Notes under the pieces: model-generated
The model's input: the letters and a program-made list of their open reading frames with translations, nothing else
Database searches by the model: none
Told to the model about the DNA's origin: nothing
Part shown: positions 16,413 to 25,054 of the stretch, piece after piece
Position numbering within the stretch: position 1 is the stretch's first letter
How the letters are laid out: every line of letters starts with the position of its first letter
Program-made: the position numbers and the translations under genes
Origin: Pantoea sp. AS-PWVM4
GTDB taxonomy: Bacteria; Pseudomonadota; Gammaproteobacteria; Enterobacterales; Enterobacteriaceae
Direction: 5' to 3'
Assembly: GCF_000468095.1 (NCBI RefSeq)
Contig: NZ_ASZC01000003.1
Coordinates: forward strand, 62,001 to 126,000
Length of the DNA: 64,000 bases

Positions 16413-17729
16413 ATGCAGAATGTCATGGCGGAACAGCAAACATATTCCGATAACAGCCTGTTACTGGATGCGCGTGAGCAGCATGTGCCGCGTGGCGTGG
16501 TCACCGCACATCCGCTGGTGATCGAGCGGGCTAAAGGTAGCGAAGTATGGGACGTTGAGGGGAATCGTTACCTCGATTTCGTGGGTGGTATCGGCGTACT
16601 GAACGTTGGCCATAACCATCCGGCGGTGGTAAATGCGGTTACCAAACAGCTTGGTCTGGTTTCGCACGCCTGCTTCCAGGTGGTGGCGTATCCGGGGTAT
16701 ATCGAACTGGCGCAGCGTCTGAATCAACTGGTGGGCAATGGCCAGCCGTTTAAGAGCGTGTTTTTCACCAGCGGTGCAGAAGCGGTAGAAAATGCGGTGA
16801 AGATCGCCCGTGCGCATACTCAGCGATCCGGCATCATCGCTTTTGATGGCGCGTTTCATGGCCGTACCTTACTGGGTTGTACCCTGACGGGCATGAGCCA
16901 GCCCTACAAACAGAATTTCGGTCCTTTCCCTGGCGAGGTGTATCGCCTGCCGTTCCCGAACGCGTTTTACGGCGTAAGTGATGACGATTGTCTGCAAGCG
17001 CTGGACCAACTGTTTGCGGTGCAGATTGCGCCGGAACGTGTGGCGGCGATTATCATCGAACCGGTTCAGGGCGATGGCGGCTTCCTGCCAGCGGGGGCCA
17101 ACTTTATGCAGGCGCTGCGCCGCGTTACGGAAAAACACGGCATTCTGCTGATTTGTGATGAAGTGCAGACCGGTTTTGGACGTACCGGCAAAATGTTCGC
17201 TTTCCAGCATTCGGAGATTACCCCGGATCTGATCACCGTGGCGAAAAGCCTCGGCGGCGGCTTGCCGATTTCCGGTGTGGTAGGGAAAGCGGCGATCATG
17301 GATGCGCCATTACCTGGTGGGCTGGGCGGCACCTATGGCGGTAATGCGCTGGGCTGTGCGGCGGCGTTAGCGGTGCTCGATCTGATGGAACACGACAACC
17401 TGCTGGCGCGCAGTAATCAACTGGGCGAGAAACTCAATGCGCACCTGCATCAGCTGGCGGAAAAATACGCCTGTATTGGTGATGTCCGTGGCGTGGGCTT
17501 TATGCAGGCGGTGGAAATCATCGATTTTGAGACCAAACGTCCTGATGCGGCGATGACGCAAAAGATTCTGGATTGCGCCTGTCAGGAAGGATTGCTGTTG
17601 ATTAAATGTGGTCTGCACCGCAGCACCATCCGCTTCCTGGCTCCGCTGGTCACCACCGATTCTCAGCTGGAAGAAGCGTTGCATATCTTTGATATCGCGC
17701 TGGCCCGCGCCAGTGGCCGACTCGGATAA
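16413..17729 (+). CDS. Class III PLP-dependent aminotransferase, GabT/PuuE-like (4-aminobutyrate aminotransferase)
   Basis: A 438-aa omega-aminotransferase that probably converts GABA (or a related omega-amino acid) and 2-oxoglutarate to succinate semialdehyde and glutamate. The PLP lysine is Lys278 in TVAKSLGGGLPISG; the Asp contacting PLP is in LLICDEVQTGFGRTG, and TSGAEAVENAVKIAR binds the cofactor phosphate. Similarity to E. coli GabT/PuuE is high along the length (VWDVEGNRYLDFVGGIGVLNVGH). GAGGG at 16402-16406 supports the ATG at 16413; a later ATG at 16425 is possible. A 113-base gap separates it from the M20 gene. Its product would feed the GabD-like enzyme at 1181. Confidence 0.9.
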   Translation: MQNVMAEQQTYSDNSLLLDAREQHVPRGVVTAHPLVIERAKGSEVWDVEGNRYLDFVGGIGVLNVGHNHPAVVNAVTKQLGLVSHACFQVVAYPGYIELAQRLNQLVGNGQPFKSVFFTSGAEAVENAVKIARAHTQRSGIIAFDGAFHGRTLLGCTLTGMSQPYKQNFGPFPGEVYRLPFPNAFYGVSDDDCLQALDQLFAVQIAPERVAAIIIEPVQGDGGFLPAGANFMQALRRVTEKHGILLICDEVQTGFGRTGKMFAFQHSEITPDLITVAKSLGGGLPISGVVGKAAIMDAPLPGGLGGTYGGNALGCAAALAVLDLMEHDNLLARSNQLGEKLNAHLHQLAEKYACIGDVRGVGFMQAVEIIDFETKRPDAAMTQKILDCACQEGLLLIKCGLHRSTIRFLAPLVTTDSQLEEALHIFDIALARASGRLG

Positions 17730-17870
17730 ATCCGGCTTCCTCATTGATATTGCTGGAATTATTAACAGGTTCCCCGAAGAACGTGGCGTGCGTCAGTGCT
17801 GGCGCAGCCACATTAAAGCGTGATATACCATCGGGATAACCTGCACGGTTGGTCAACAATGAGGGGTGCT

Positions 17871-18383
17871 ATGAACGGCTTAATGAAACTCGACCGCATC
17901 GATATTAATATCCTGGTGCAACTACAAAAAGATGGCCGTATCAGCAACGTCAATCTGGCCGACGCCGTTGGACTTTCACCCAGCCCTTGCCTGCAACGGG
18001 TGAAACGTCTGGAGCAGGCTGGTTTTATCACCGGTTATGAAGCACACATCAACCTCACCAAAATTACCGACTCGGTGACGGTATTTACCGAAGTCACGCT
18101 GTCTGGTCATCGCCGCGAAGATTTTATGAAGTTTGAGAACGCCGTGCGTGATGTGGACGAGTTGATGGAGTGCCACCTGATTACCGGCGGTTATGACTAC
18201 TTGCTGCGGTTTATTACCCGCAGCATTGAACATTACCAGGAAGTGATTGAGAAGATGCTGGATGCGCAAATCGGCATCGATAAGTACTTCAGTTATATCG
18301 TGATTAAATCACCGATTATGAAAAGCAGCGTGCCGTTGAGGTCGCTGATTGCGAAGCAGAATTCGGTGGAGTTTGGGGTGTGA
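17871..18383 (+). CDS. Lrp/AsnC-family transcriptional regulator
   Basis: A 170-aa feast/famine regulator. The N-terminal helix-turn-helix is LDRIDINILVQLQKDGRISNVNLADAVGLSPSPCLQRVKRLEQAGFI, typical of Lrp/BkdR. A C-terminal RAM ligand-binding domain follows (FTEVTLSGHRREDF, CHLITGGYDYLLRFI). The ATG at 17871 has GAGGGG (17861-17866) upstream; earlier in-frame ATGs at 17820 and 17859 are less well placed. It follows the aminotransferase by 141 bases and probably senses an amino acid, regulating the neighbouring catabolic genes or its own gene. Ligand unknown. Confidence 0.9.
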   Translation: MNGLMKLDRIDINILVQLQKDGRISNVNLADAVGLSPSPCLQRVKRLEQAGFITGYEAHINLTKITDSVTVFTEVTLSGHRREDFMKFENAVRDVDELMECHLITGGYDYLLRFITRSIEHYQEVIEKMLDAQIGIDKYFSYIVIKSPIMKSSVPLRSLIAKQNSVEFGV

Positions 18384-18422
18384 TTTCGTTCACCGTGCTG
18401 GTTTCGTTCGCCACAGGCTGAT

Positions 18423-18794
18423 GTAGTTTCAGCTCGCCGGTGCGGCGACCGAGCAAAGGGTGCCTGGCCGCACCCTTTGCAATCCCGGGCCTCGCGCCAG
18501 CCTCTTTTTTGCGCGATAAATCGCGCCGCTACCACTCAACGCCGCCTTTCGCATCCTGGCTGCGTTCACTCGCTCAGCGAGTCCGGATGGCGCCCCACCC
18601 GCCGCTGCATGACTTGTGTTTTTTGGTGATTTAATTATTGCTGTCTGCGCGATAAATCGCGCCGCTACGGGTAACGTGCGGCCATTTGTAGCGGCGCGAT
18701 TTATCGCGCAATTAAGAGAACACTGGGCTCGCAGGCGGTGGGGGTGGGCGGCATCCGCGCGTGCCGTCCGCCTGCACGTTGCAGCTGAAACTAC
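18423..18794. repeat. Nested inverted-repeat element containing REP palindromes (MITE-like block)
   Basis: The 581-base gap between the Lrp gene and the next GNAT gene has no credible gene. It shows concentric inverted repeats. Outer arms are GTAGTTTCAGCT (18423-18434) and AGCTGAAACTAC (18783-18794). Imperfect middle arms are 18585-18605 and 18734-18756 (GGATGGCGCCCCACC versus GGGTGGGCGGCATCC). A REP pair lies at the centre (18647-18709). It also contains a perfect 11-bp hairpin GCAAAGGGTGC/GCACCCTTTGC (18453-18480), a single REP (18511-18532) and the palindrome ACTCGCTCAGCGAGT (18568-18582). Non-autonomous mobile element or composite repeat is possible; origin is inference. Confidence 0.6.
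18647..18709. repeat. Family A REPIN (two inverted REPs)
   Basis: Two REP units face each other: GCGCGATAAATCGCGC plus CGCTAC at 18647-18668 and its inverse GTAGCGGCGCGATTTATCGC at 18688-18709, with a 19-base spacer. The whole 63 bases can fold into a single long hairpin, the REPIN form dispersed by RAYT transposases. A RAYT gene with matching repeats lies at 24499. Confidence 0.9.
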
Positions 18795-18964
18795 CTAATG
18801 CCTGGCGGGCGGAACCCTCTCGATGCCTGCCCGCTGCCCCCCACAGCATAAAATTTCCCCACCGCACAAAATTCCCTTTATCTTAGCTGTTCCGGCTCTC
18901 GCTTCAGCCGCTATGCTTGCCCGTACGCCCTTACACTCAATTTATCCCTTTACAAGGAGTTGCC

Positions 18965-19411
18965 ATGACCGCCTTGAACCTTGCCGATCACCTGTGGCAG
19001 CGCGATGACTTCATCATCTCCACCGAACGTCAGCGCCTGGATGTTGACTGGATTCATTATCAACTGGCCGAGCGTTCTTACTGGGCCAAAGGTCAGCCGC
19101 GCGCGAAAACCGAGCGCGCAATCAACGGATCGCTGCCCTTTGGTTTGTATCAGCAGAACCAGCAAATCGGTTTCGCCCGGTTGATCACCGACTACACCCG
19201 TTTTGGCTGGCTGTGTGATGTGATCATCGATGAAAACTGGCGTGGTCACGGCCTGGGCAGTTGGCTGGCAACCTGCGTGCGGGAGCACCCGGAATTGCAA
19301 ACCGTGCACCGCTGGATGCTCTCAACCAATGATGCCCATCAGCTGTATCAGCGCCTTGGCTGGCGCGTAGTGCAGGACCCGCACAAGCTGATGGAATTTC
19401 CTCTCTCCTGA
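18965..19411 (+). CDS. GNAT family N-acetyltransferase
   Basis: A 148-aa single-domain acetyltransferase. The acetyl-CoA motif A is CDVIIDENWRGHGLGSWLATCV (RGHGLG pyrophosphate loop) near residue 90, and the ending HQLYQRLGWRVV is typical of the family. The ATG at 18965 has AAGGAG (18954-18959) upstream; the longer frame starting at 18917 is not supported. It precedes the HyuA gene by only 15 bases, so it is probably the first gene of a GNAT-hyuA-hyuB unit. Substrate not determinable; an amino-acid or peptide amine would fit the setting. Confidence 0.85.
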   Translation: MTALNLADHLWQRDDFIISTERQRLDVDWIHYQLAERSYWAKGQPRAKTERAINGSLPFGLYQQNQQIGFARLITDYTRFGWLCDVIIDENWRGHGLGSWLATCVREHPELQTVHRWMLSTNDAHQLYQRLGWRVVQDPHKLMEFPLS

Positions 19412-19426
19412 TAACGGATAAAAACC

Positions 19427-21472
19427 ATGTACCGTGTTGGCGTAGATATTGGCGGTTCCTTTACTGATTTTGCCGTGCTGAATGAGCAAACCAATCAGAT
19501 CCACACTTTAAAAGTTCTCTCAAGGCCAGATCAGCCCGGCAGCGAGATTCTTACCGGGTTGGCGCAACTGGAGCAGCGTGACGGTATCGCGCCGCAGCAT
19601 ATCGAATACTTCACGCATGGCACCACGGTGGGCATCAACGCGGTGATCCAGCGGCGCGGGGTCAAACTGGCGCTGTTTGCCACAGCAGGTTTTTGCGATG
19701 TGCTGGAACTGGCACGCCTGAAGATTCCGCACATTCATGATCTGTTCTCGCGACGACCCGCCCCACTGATTTCCCGTGACCGGGTATTTGCCATCAAAGA
19801 ACGTACCGATCGCCACGGCGAGGTGGTGCAGGCGGTGGATCGCCAGAGCGTGCTGGAGGCCATTGCTGGCGCAAAAGCGGCGGGTTGCCAGGGGATTGTG
19901 GTGGCGTTACTGCACAGCTATCGCAATCGCCACAATGAAGCCGCCGTCAAAGCCATTATCAATGAACAGGCACCGGAACTGCTGACCTCCTGCTCAGCCG
20001 ATATCTGGCCAATTATCCGCGAGTATGAACGCACCATCACCGCCACTATCAATGCCTATGTGCAGCCGATGGTGATCAACTACCTCGAATCCTTTGAACG
20101 TGCGCTGAAGACGATGGGGGTGCTGCCGCCACCGCGCATCACCAAATCCAACGGTGGGGTGATGGGGGTGGAGCAGGCGAAAAGCGAATGCGTGCAGATG
20201 GTGCTGTCCGGCACGGCTTCCGGGGTGATCGGTGCCAGCTTCCTCGCCAGCGCCTGCGGTTTTGACAAAATTCTCAGTCTGGATATCGGCGGCACCAGCG
20301 CGGATGTGGCGGTGATTATCGATGGCCAGGTGGCGCAGGGTAACGGCGAAATTATCGGTGATTTTCCCATCTACATCCCGTCCGTGGCGGTGACGTCCGT
20401 GGGACAGGGCGGCGGTTCGCTGGCGTGGATCGATAATCAGGGCGTGCTGCAAATGGGACCGGACAGCGCCGGTTCACTGCCGGGACCGGTGTGTTTCCAG
20501 CGGGGCGGTACGCAACCGACCGCCACCGATGCCTTTGCCGCCTGCGGCATGATCGGCCACGGTGATTTGGGCTATAACGCGGTGAAAGTCGATGTCGCGG
20601 CGGCGCGTGCAGCCTGGCAACCGCTGGCAGATAAGCTCGATATTTCCGTGGAGGAGACGGCGGAAACCGCCATCGAACTGGCGATCTCCAGCATGTACAG
20701 CGATACCAGCGGTTTGCTGTCGCGTTTTGGTCTTGATCCGCGAGAATTCTGGTTCCTCGCGTTTGGCGGAGCTGGCCCGATGATGGGCTGCTTCCTTGCA
20801 CGCGAATTGAATATGAAAGGGGTGATAGTGCCGCCGACGCCTGGCGTGTTGTCGGCGCTGGGTGGGCTGGTGGCGGATATCCGTAATGACTTTATCCGCA
20901 CGCTGTATAGCGAACTGGACAGCACGCTGGCAGATAAACTGGCCACTGAGGCCGAGGCGCTGAGCCAGCGCGCACGCGGTTGGCTCACTGAGCAGCACGG
21001 CGAGGGTATGCCGTTTACCCTGCACTACAGCGCGGATATGCGTTATCGCGGCCAGTCGTTCGAAATTGAAGTGGCGCTGGAGGAATCCTGGCTGGCGCAG
21101 GCCAACGTTAATGCGCTGCATGAGGCCTTTGATCGCCAGCATCAGCAGTTGTTTGGTCACTGTGATGCCAATGCCCCGGTGCAGGTCATCAACCTGCGGC
21201 TGGTGATTGCCTCACCGACGCCGAAACCCACGCTCAATCGTCTGGCAGCGGCGCAGGGGCCGGTTGCGGTGGCGAAGCAGGTTAGCGCCTGGATCGATGG
21301 TGCACCGCATCAGGTCGATGTGGTGCTGCGTGCCAGCCTGGGCGCGGGACATCAGCTTTCTGGCCCGGTAATTATCGCCCAGGACGACTGCACCACCTGC
21401 GTGCCGCCGCAGATGACGGTGCGGGTGGATGAATTTGGCAACTTACTGATTACCCCGCTGGAGAGCAACTAA
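19427..21472 (+). CDS. Hydantoinase/5-oxoprolinase subunit A (HyuA family)
   Basis: A 681-aa cytosolic subunit of an ATP-dependent ring-opening enzyme (N-methylhydantoinase A, 5-oxoprolinase or acetone carboxylase-like family). The N-terminal domain opens with YRVGVDIGGSFTDFAVL, the actin-like phosphate-binding loop. A second phosphate loop, ILSLDIGGTSADVAVI, is near residue 285, and FLAFGGAGPMMGCFLA follows. Length is typical of bacterial HyuA. HyuB begins one base after its stop, as usual for this obligate pair. Substrate could be 5-oxoproline, a hydantoin or a lactam; placement next to amino-acid-type catabolism favours a cyclic amide. Specific activity is inference. Confidence 0.92.
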   Translation: MYRVGVDIGGSFTDFAVLNEQTNQIHTLKVLSRPDQPGSEILTGLAQLEQRDGIAPQHIEYFTHGTTVGINAVIQRRGVKLALFATAGFCDVLELARLKIPHIHDLFSRRPAPLISRDRVFAIKERTDRHGEVVQAVDRQSVLEAIAGAKAAGCQGIVVALLHSYRNRHNEAAVKAIINEQAPELLTSCSADIWPIIREYERTITATINAYVQPMVINYLESFERALKTMGVLPPPRITKSNGGVMGVEQAKSECVQMVLSGTASGVIGASFLASACGFDKILSLDIGGTSADVAVIIDGQVAQGNGEIIGDFPIYIPSVAVTSVGQGGGSLAWIDNQGVLQMGPDSAGSLPGPVCFQRGGTQPTATDAFAACGMIGHGDLGYNAVKVDVAAARAAWQPLADKLDISVEETAETAIELAISSMYSDTSGLLSRFGLDPREFWFLAFGGAGPMMGCFLARELNMKGVIVPPTPGVLSALGGLVADIRNDFIRTLYSELDSTLADKLATEAEALSQRARGWLTEQHGEGMPFTLHYSADMRYRGQSFEIEVALEESWLAQANVNALHEAFDRQHQQLFGHCDANAPVQVINLRLVIASPTPKPTLNRLAAAQGPVAVAKQVSAWIDGAPHQVDVVLRASLGAGHQLSGPVIIAQDDCTTCVPPQMTVRVDEFGNLLITPLESN

Positions 21473-21473
21473 G

Positions 21474-23441
21474 ATGGCGATTGACGGACGTAACCTGCAA
21501 ATCCTCGCTAACTACTGCGCCGCAGCGGCCGATGCGATGGCGTTTACCCTGATGCGCACCGCGCACTCCACCTTCGTGAAAGAGACGGAAGATTTCTCCT
21601 GTCAGATCGTTAGCCGCGATGGCATGGCGTTTGCCTCGCCGCGCAGTTTCGGTGCGCCCTGGTACAGCGGCATTGACTACGGCCCGGTGCTGGCGTTGAT
21701 CGACCACTACGACGAGGGGGATATCTGCATCACCAACGATTCGTATGCCGGTAACGTGGCGACCCACTCACCGGATATCCATATCTGGAAGCCGGTGTTT
21801 CATCAGGGGGAAATCGTCTGCTTTGTCGTCGGGCATATCCATAACACCGATGTCGGTGGGGCGGTGCCCGCGTCGCTGTCGCGTTCCCTGACGGATATTG
21901 TGCAGGAAGGCATCCGCATTCCGCCGCTGAAAATCGTGCGCAATGGCGAACTGAATGAAGAAGTGGCGCGCATTATGCGCCTTAACGTGCGCGTGCCGGA
22001 CCAAAACTGGGGTGATTTCAAAGCGCAACTCGCTTCGGTCAACGTGGGTGAACGCAAAATCCATGAGATCATTGCCCGTTTTGGCGTTGAAGATTTTCTT
22101 CAGGGCATCGAAGGGATTCTCGATTACGCCGAACGCCAGGCGCGCAGCATTATCGCTACCATTCCTGACGGCGAATATTTCTATGCTGACTTTGCCGATG
22201 AAGATGGTGACGGGGGCTATCCGTGCCGCGTGGCGATCACCCTGCGCGTGCAGGGAGAGACGCTGGAGCTGGATTACACCGGTAGCGATCCGCAGTTGGC
22301 CTCTTCGTTAAATATGCCTACCGGGGGACGTGAGCGTCACCCGCTGGCGTTGGTCGGCGTCACTTATGTGCTCTCGACACTGGACCGTAACCTGCTGCTG
22401 AATGCCGGAACGCTGCGTCCGACGCGCGCCATTCTGCCGCCGGGCACGGTGATGAACTGTGAAGCGCCCGCGGCGGTCGGTATGCGATCGCTGACCTGTG
22501 CGCTGTCGCAAATCGCCACTATTGGCGTGTTCTCGCAGGCCATCCCGGATCGCCTGCCTGCCAACTCGCCGGGCGGTAACTCGATCATGAATATCCGCAC
22601 CAGCGATGCTGCCAATCGGAGCGTCGTGGCGTCACTCGGGCCGGTCGGTGGTGGCGCGGGCGGCACGCCGCGGCATGATGGCCCGGACGGTTCCGGCGGT
22701 TTATCCGCCTTTCTGAAAAATACGCCGATTGAGATCAACGAAGCCGAGGTGCCAATCCACTTCCACCGCTACGGTCTGACGGCAGACAGCGCCGGTGCCG
22801 GGCGTTATCGCGGCGGGCTGGCGACCGAGATGGTGTTCGAGATTTTCGCACCGGATACGCTGGTCACCGCGCGTAACCGTAACCGTTCGGTGTTTGCCTC
22901 GGCGGGGGTGTTGGGCGGGCAGCCTGGCGGTCTGTCTCATTTCCGCACCCTGCGCGACGGCGAGGTGATCGAGCATGGCAATACCGATGTGATTCGGTGC
23001 CAACCGGGCGACATTGTTGAAGTGCGTGGGCCGGGGGCTGGCGGCTATGGCCTGCCGGTGCAACGTGATGAACAGGCGGTGCTGAGCGATGTACGCTGTG
23101 GCTTTGTCAGTCACGAGGCCGCCCGTTCAGACTATGGCGTGGTGATCGTCAATGACCAGATTGATCAGGCAGCCACCGCACGGCTACGCAGTGAAATGCG
23201 CCAGCAGGCCAGCGAACACTTTGATCATGGTGCAGCGCGTAACGCCTTTGAAGCGCGGTGGACGCCGGAACGTTATCAACTGCTGACCACGTTTTTGGCG
23301 GCAGCGCCCGTTGGCTGGCGTCATTTTCTCAAACAGCAGGTGTTCAGGGCGGTGGCGGCCGGAGGTGACACGGACACGGCAGCGCAGATGAACGCCATCT
23401 TTGCGGATTTGCGCCAGCGCTATCCGGCAATGAACGTTTAA
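21474..23441 (+). CDS. Hydantoinase/5-oxoprolinase subunit B (HyuB family)
   Basis: A 655-aa partner of HyuA. Family marks include TLMRTAHSTFVKETEDFSCQIV at the N-terminus, DICITNDSYAGNVATHSPDIHIWKPVF with likely metal or substrate ligands, and VVGHIHNTDVGGAVPASLS. The C-terminal half has PGGNS, GPVGGGAGGTPRHDGPDGSG and VRGPGAGGYG, all standard for HyuB. It is slightly longer than average with an extra tail after residue 560 that looks unstructured or divergent (FDHGAARNAFEARWTPERYQLL). It completes the heteromeric enzyme with the product of 19427. Confidence 0.92.
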   Translation: MAIDGRNLQILANYCAAAADAMAFTLMRTAHSTFVKETEDFSCQIVSRDGMAFASPRSFGAPWYSGIDYGPVLALIDHYDEGDICITNDSYAGNVATHSPDIHIWKPVFHQGEIVCFVVGHIHNTDVGGAVPASLSRSLTDIVQEGIRIPPLKIVRNGELNEEVARIMRLNVRVPDQNWGDFKAQLASVNVGERKIHEIIARFGVEDFLQGIEGILDYAERQARSIIATIPDGEYFYADFADEDGDGGYPCRVAITLRVQGETLELDYTGSDPQLASSLNMPTGGRERHPLALVGVTYVLSTLDRNLLLNAGTLRPTRAILPPGTVMNCEAPAAVGMRSLTCALSQIATIGVFSQAIPDRLPANSPGGNSIMNIRTSDAANRSVVASLGPVGGGAGGTPRHDGPDGSGGLSAFLKNTPIEINEAEVPIHFHRYGLTADSAGAGRYRGGLATEMVFEIFAPDTLVTARNRNRSVFASAGVLGGQPGGLSHFRTLRDGEVIEHGNTDVIRCQPGDIVEVRGPGAGGYGLPVQRDEQAVLSDVRCGFVSHEAARSDYGVVIVNDQIDQAATARLRSEMRQQASEHFDHGAARNAFEARWTPERYQLLTTFLAAAPVGWRHFLKQQVFRAVAAGGDTDTAAQMNAIFADLRQRYPAMNV

Positions 23442-23544
23442 TGAGGCACATCGCGCTAAAACCGTTACGGGTTTCCTGCCAGACTTAGTCTCTTTGCCCG
23501 CTGGCATTGCCATCGGGCCTGGATCATTTCAGGAGAGTCTCAGC

Positions 23545-24387
23545 ATGGCAACAGCAAAACTTCCGGTATGGTTTATCTCCGGCTGCTCCACAGGCTTTGG
23601 TCGGGAACTGGCGCAGCAGGCGATTGCGCGTGGATTCAACACCGTGGTGACCGCGCGCGACCCGGCTAAAGTGCAGGATTTGGTCGAGGGCCACAGCAAC
23701 GCGCTGGCGGTCGCGCTGGATGTGACGCAGCAGGCAAGCATTGATGCGGCGGTAGACAAAGCGCTGGCAACCTTCGGCAGCATCGATGTGCTGGTGAATA
23801 ATGCCGGTTATGGTTACCAAAGTTCGGTGGAAGAGGGTGAGGAGCAGGAAATCCGCGCCCAGTTTGATGCTAACGTATTCGGCCTGTTCGCCCTGACACG
23901 CGCTGTGCTGCCAGCGATGCGCAAAGCGCGCAGCGGCCATATTATCAACATCACCTCGGTGGCCGGATTTATCGGTTTTGCCAGCTCGGGTTATTACTCC
24001 GCCAGTAAACATGCGGTGGAAGGCTGGTCCGATTCGTTAGCACTGGAAACCGCTCCCCTCGGCATCCACGTCACCTGCGTGGAACCCGGACCGTTCCGTA
24101 CCGACTGGGCAGGGCGTTCGCTGCATCAAACGCCAAGTAAGCTGCCGGAATACGCCGAAACCGCAGCCGCACGAATGAAAGCCACCTCTGCATACAGCGG
24201 CACCCAGGCGGGTGACCCGGCTCGCGCCGCCAGCGCGATGATTGCCATCACTGAAAATGCTAATCCTCCGCGCCATCTGGTCATGGGGGCCTGGGGTTAT
24301 GACGCAGTGACCAATAAATTAAAAGAGCGGCTGGCGCAGATTGAAGCGTGGAAACAGACGTCGATTGATACGGATTTTCCGCAATAA
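23545..24387 (+). CDS. Short-chain dehydrogenase/reductase (classical SDR)
   Basis: A 280-aa NAD(P)-dependent oxidoreductase. The cofactor motif is FISGCSTGFGRELA (GxxxGxG) at the N-terminus, followed by LVNNAGYG, the catalytic Ser in NITSVAGF and the YxxxK pair in YYSASKHAVEG. After the active site it has VEPGPFRTDWAG, typical of the YuxG/retinol-dehydrogenase-like SDR subgroup. AGGAG (23531-23535) supports the ATG at 23545. It follows HyuB by about 100 bases and may be in the same transcript. The substrate cannot be read from sequence. Confidence 0.9.
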   Translation: MATAKLPVWFISGCSTGFGRELAQQAIARGFNTVVTARDPAKVQDLVEGHSNALAVALDVTQQASIDAAVDKALATFGSIDVLVNNAGYGYQSSVEEGEEQEIRAQFDANVFGLFALTRAVLPAMRKARSGHIINITSVAGFIGFASSGYYSASKHAVEGWSDSLALETAPLGIHVTCVEPGPFRTDWAGRSLHQTPSKLPEYAETAAARMKATSAYSGTQAGDPARAASAMIAITENANPPRHLVMGAWGYDAVTNKLKERLAQIEAWKQTSIDTDFPQ

Positions 24388-24396
24388 GGAAATAAC

Positions 24397-24485
24397 GCGC
24401 GATAAATCGCGGTGAGGTAAAAATGCGCGATAAATCGCGCCGCTACAGATCCAGCATATTTCTGTAGCGGCGCGATTTATCGCGC
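24397..24485. repeat. Family A REP cluster on the 3' side of the RAYT gene
   Basis: One partial REP (24397-24412) is followed by a full REPIN: GCGCGATAAATCGCGC-type unit at 24425-24446 and its inverse at 24464-24485, separated by 17 bases. It lies 14 bases beyond the stop codon of the minus-strand REP-associated transposase, the usual arrangement for a RAYT and its cognate repeats. A further degenerate REP forms the end of the transposase gene itself. Confidence 0.92.
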
Positions 24486-24498
24486 AATGTTTTGTGAT

Positions 24499-24951
24499 TT
24501 ATCGCACAATATTTTGATAGTAACGGTCCAGCTCCCAACTCATCGGATTCTGCTCAATATATTGCCGCACATTATATAATTCCTGCTCATCACGAATTAC
24601 CCGCTCGAAGAAATTAAATTGCCAGATTTTCTGCTCACAACGCCGGGATACACCCGCTTTGTATAACCCAATAATGCGAGGCAGCGAAAAGGTGATGTTT
24701 TCCCCCAGCCATAAAACACCATGTAGATGATTTGGCATCAGAATAAAGCTATCCAACGTTAATCCAGCGACACGAGAGGGTAAAAAAAGCCATTCCTGGA
24801 CGGCAATTTTTCCAACATTGTTGCATATCACCTTATTTTGATCGATATAACCAAAGAGCGGTGCGCGTAAACGGGTTACCAGCGTAATAAAATAGGCACC
24901 CGACGTTGTGTAGTCATAATGCGGCAATCTCAGGTTTTTTCTGCGCGGCAT
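24499..24951 (-). CDS. REP-associated tyrosine transposase (RAYT, Y1_Tnp/TnpA_REP family)
   Basis: A 150-aa single-strand DNA transposase-like endonuclease of the HUH type, thought to mobilise REP/REPIN sequences. The metal-binding His pair is in MPNHLHGVLW (His75, His77), the candidate catalytic tyrosine is Tyr97 in RIIGLYKAGVSRR, and the C-terminal YIEQNPMSWELDRYY matches the family motif YIxxNPxxWxxD. All key residues appear intact. REPs flank it on both sides (24397-24485, 25055-25100). Its last codons, GTG CGA TAA followed by ATC, coincide with a degenerate REP core, so the repeat seems to supply the stop. The gene is visibly more AT-rich than its neighbours, consistent with transfer. 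Confidence 0.93.
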   Translation of the reverse strand: MPRRKNLRLPHYDYTTSGAYFITLVTRLRAPLFGYIDQNKVICNNVGKIAVQEWLFLPSRVAGLTLDSFILMPNHLHGVLWLGENITFSLPRIIGLYKAGVSRRCEQKIWQFNFFERVIRDEQELYNVRQYIEQNPMSWELDRYYQNIVR

Positions 24952-25054
24952 ATTAATCTCCTTGTTGCAGGAGCATGCTGTCAGAAATAAAGCGATAAGA
25001 CATTTTTATACCGGAATATTGCGTAACAGATTCCAGAAAATTTGAGGAACAGTT

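Noticed and set aside
18440..18798. Two short plus-strand frames (64 and 60 codons) in the repeat block
   Set aside because: They are made almost entirely of translated REP and inverted-repeat sequence and lack ribosome sites.
18965..19411. PhnO (aminoalkylphosphonate acetyltransferase) as identity of the GNAT gene
   Set aside because: It is far from the phn cluster, linked to hyuAB, and shows only the general GNAT motif.
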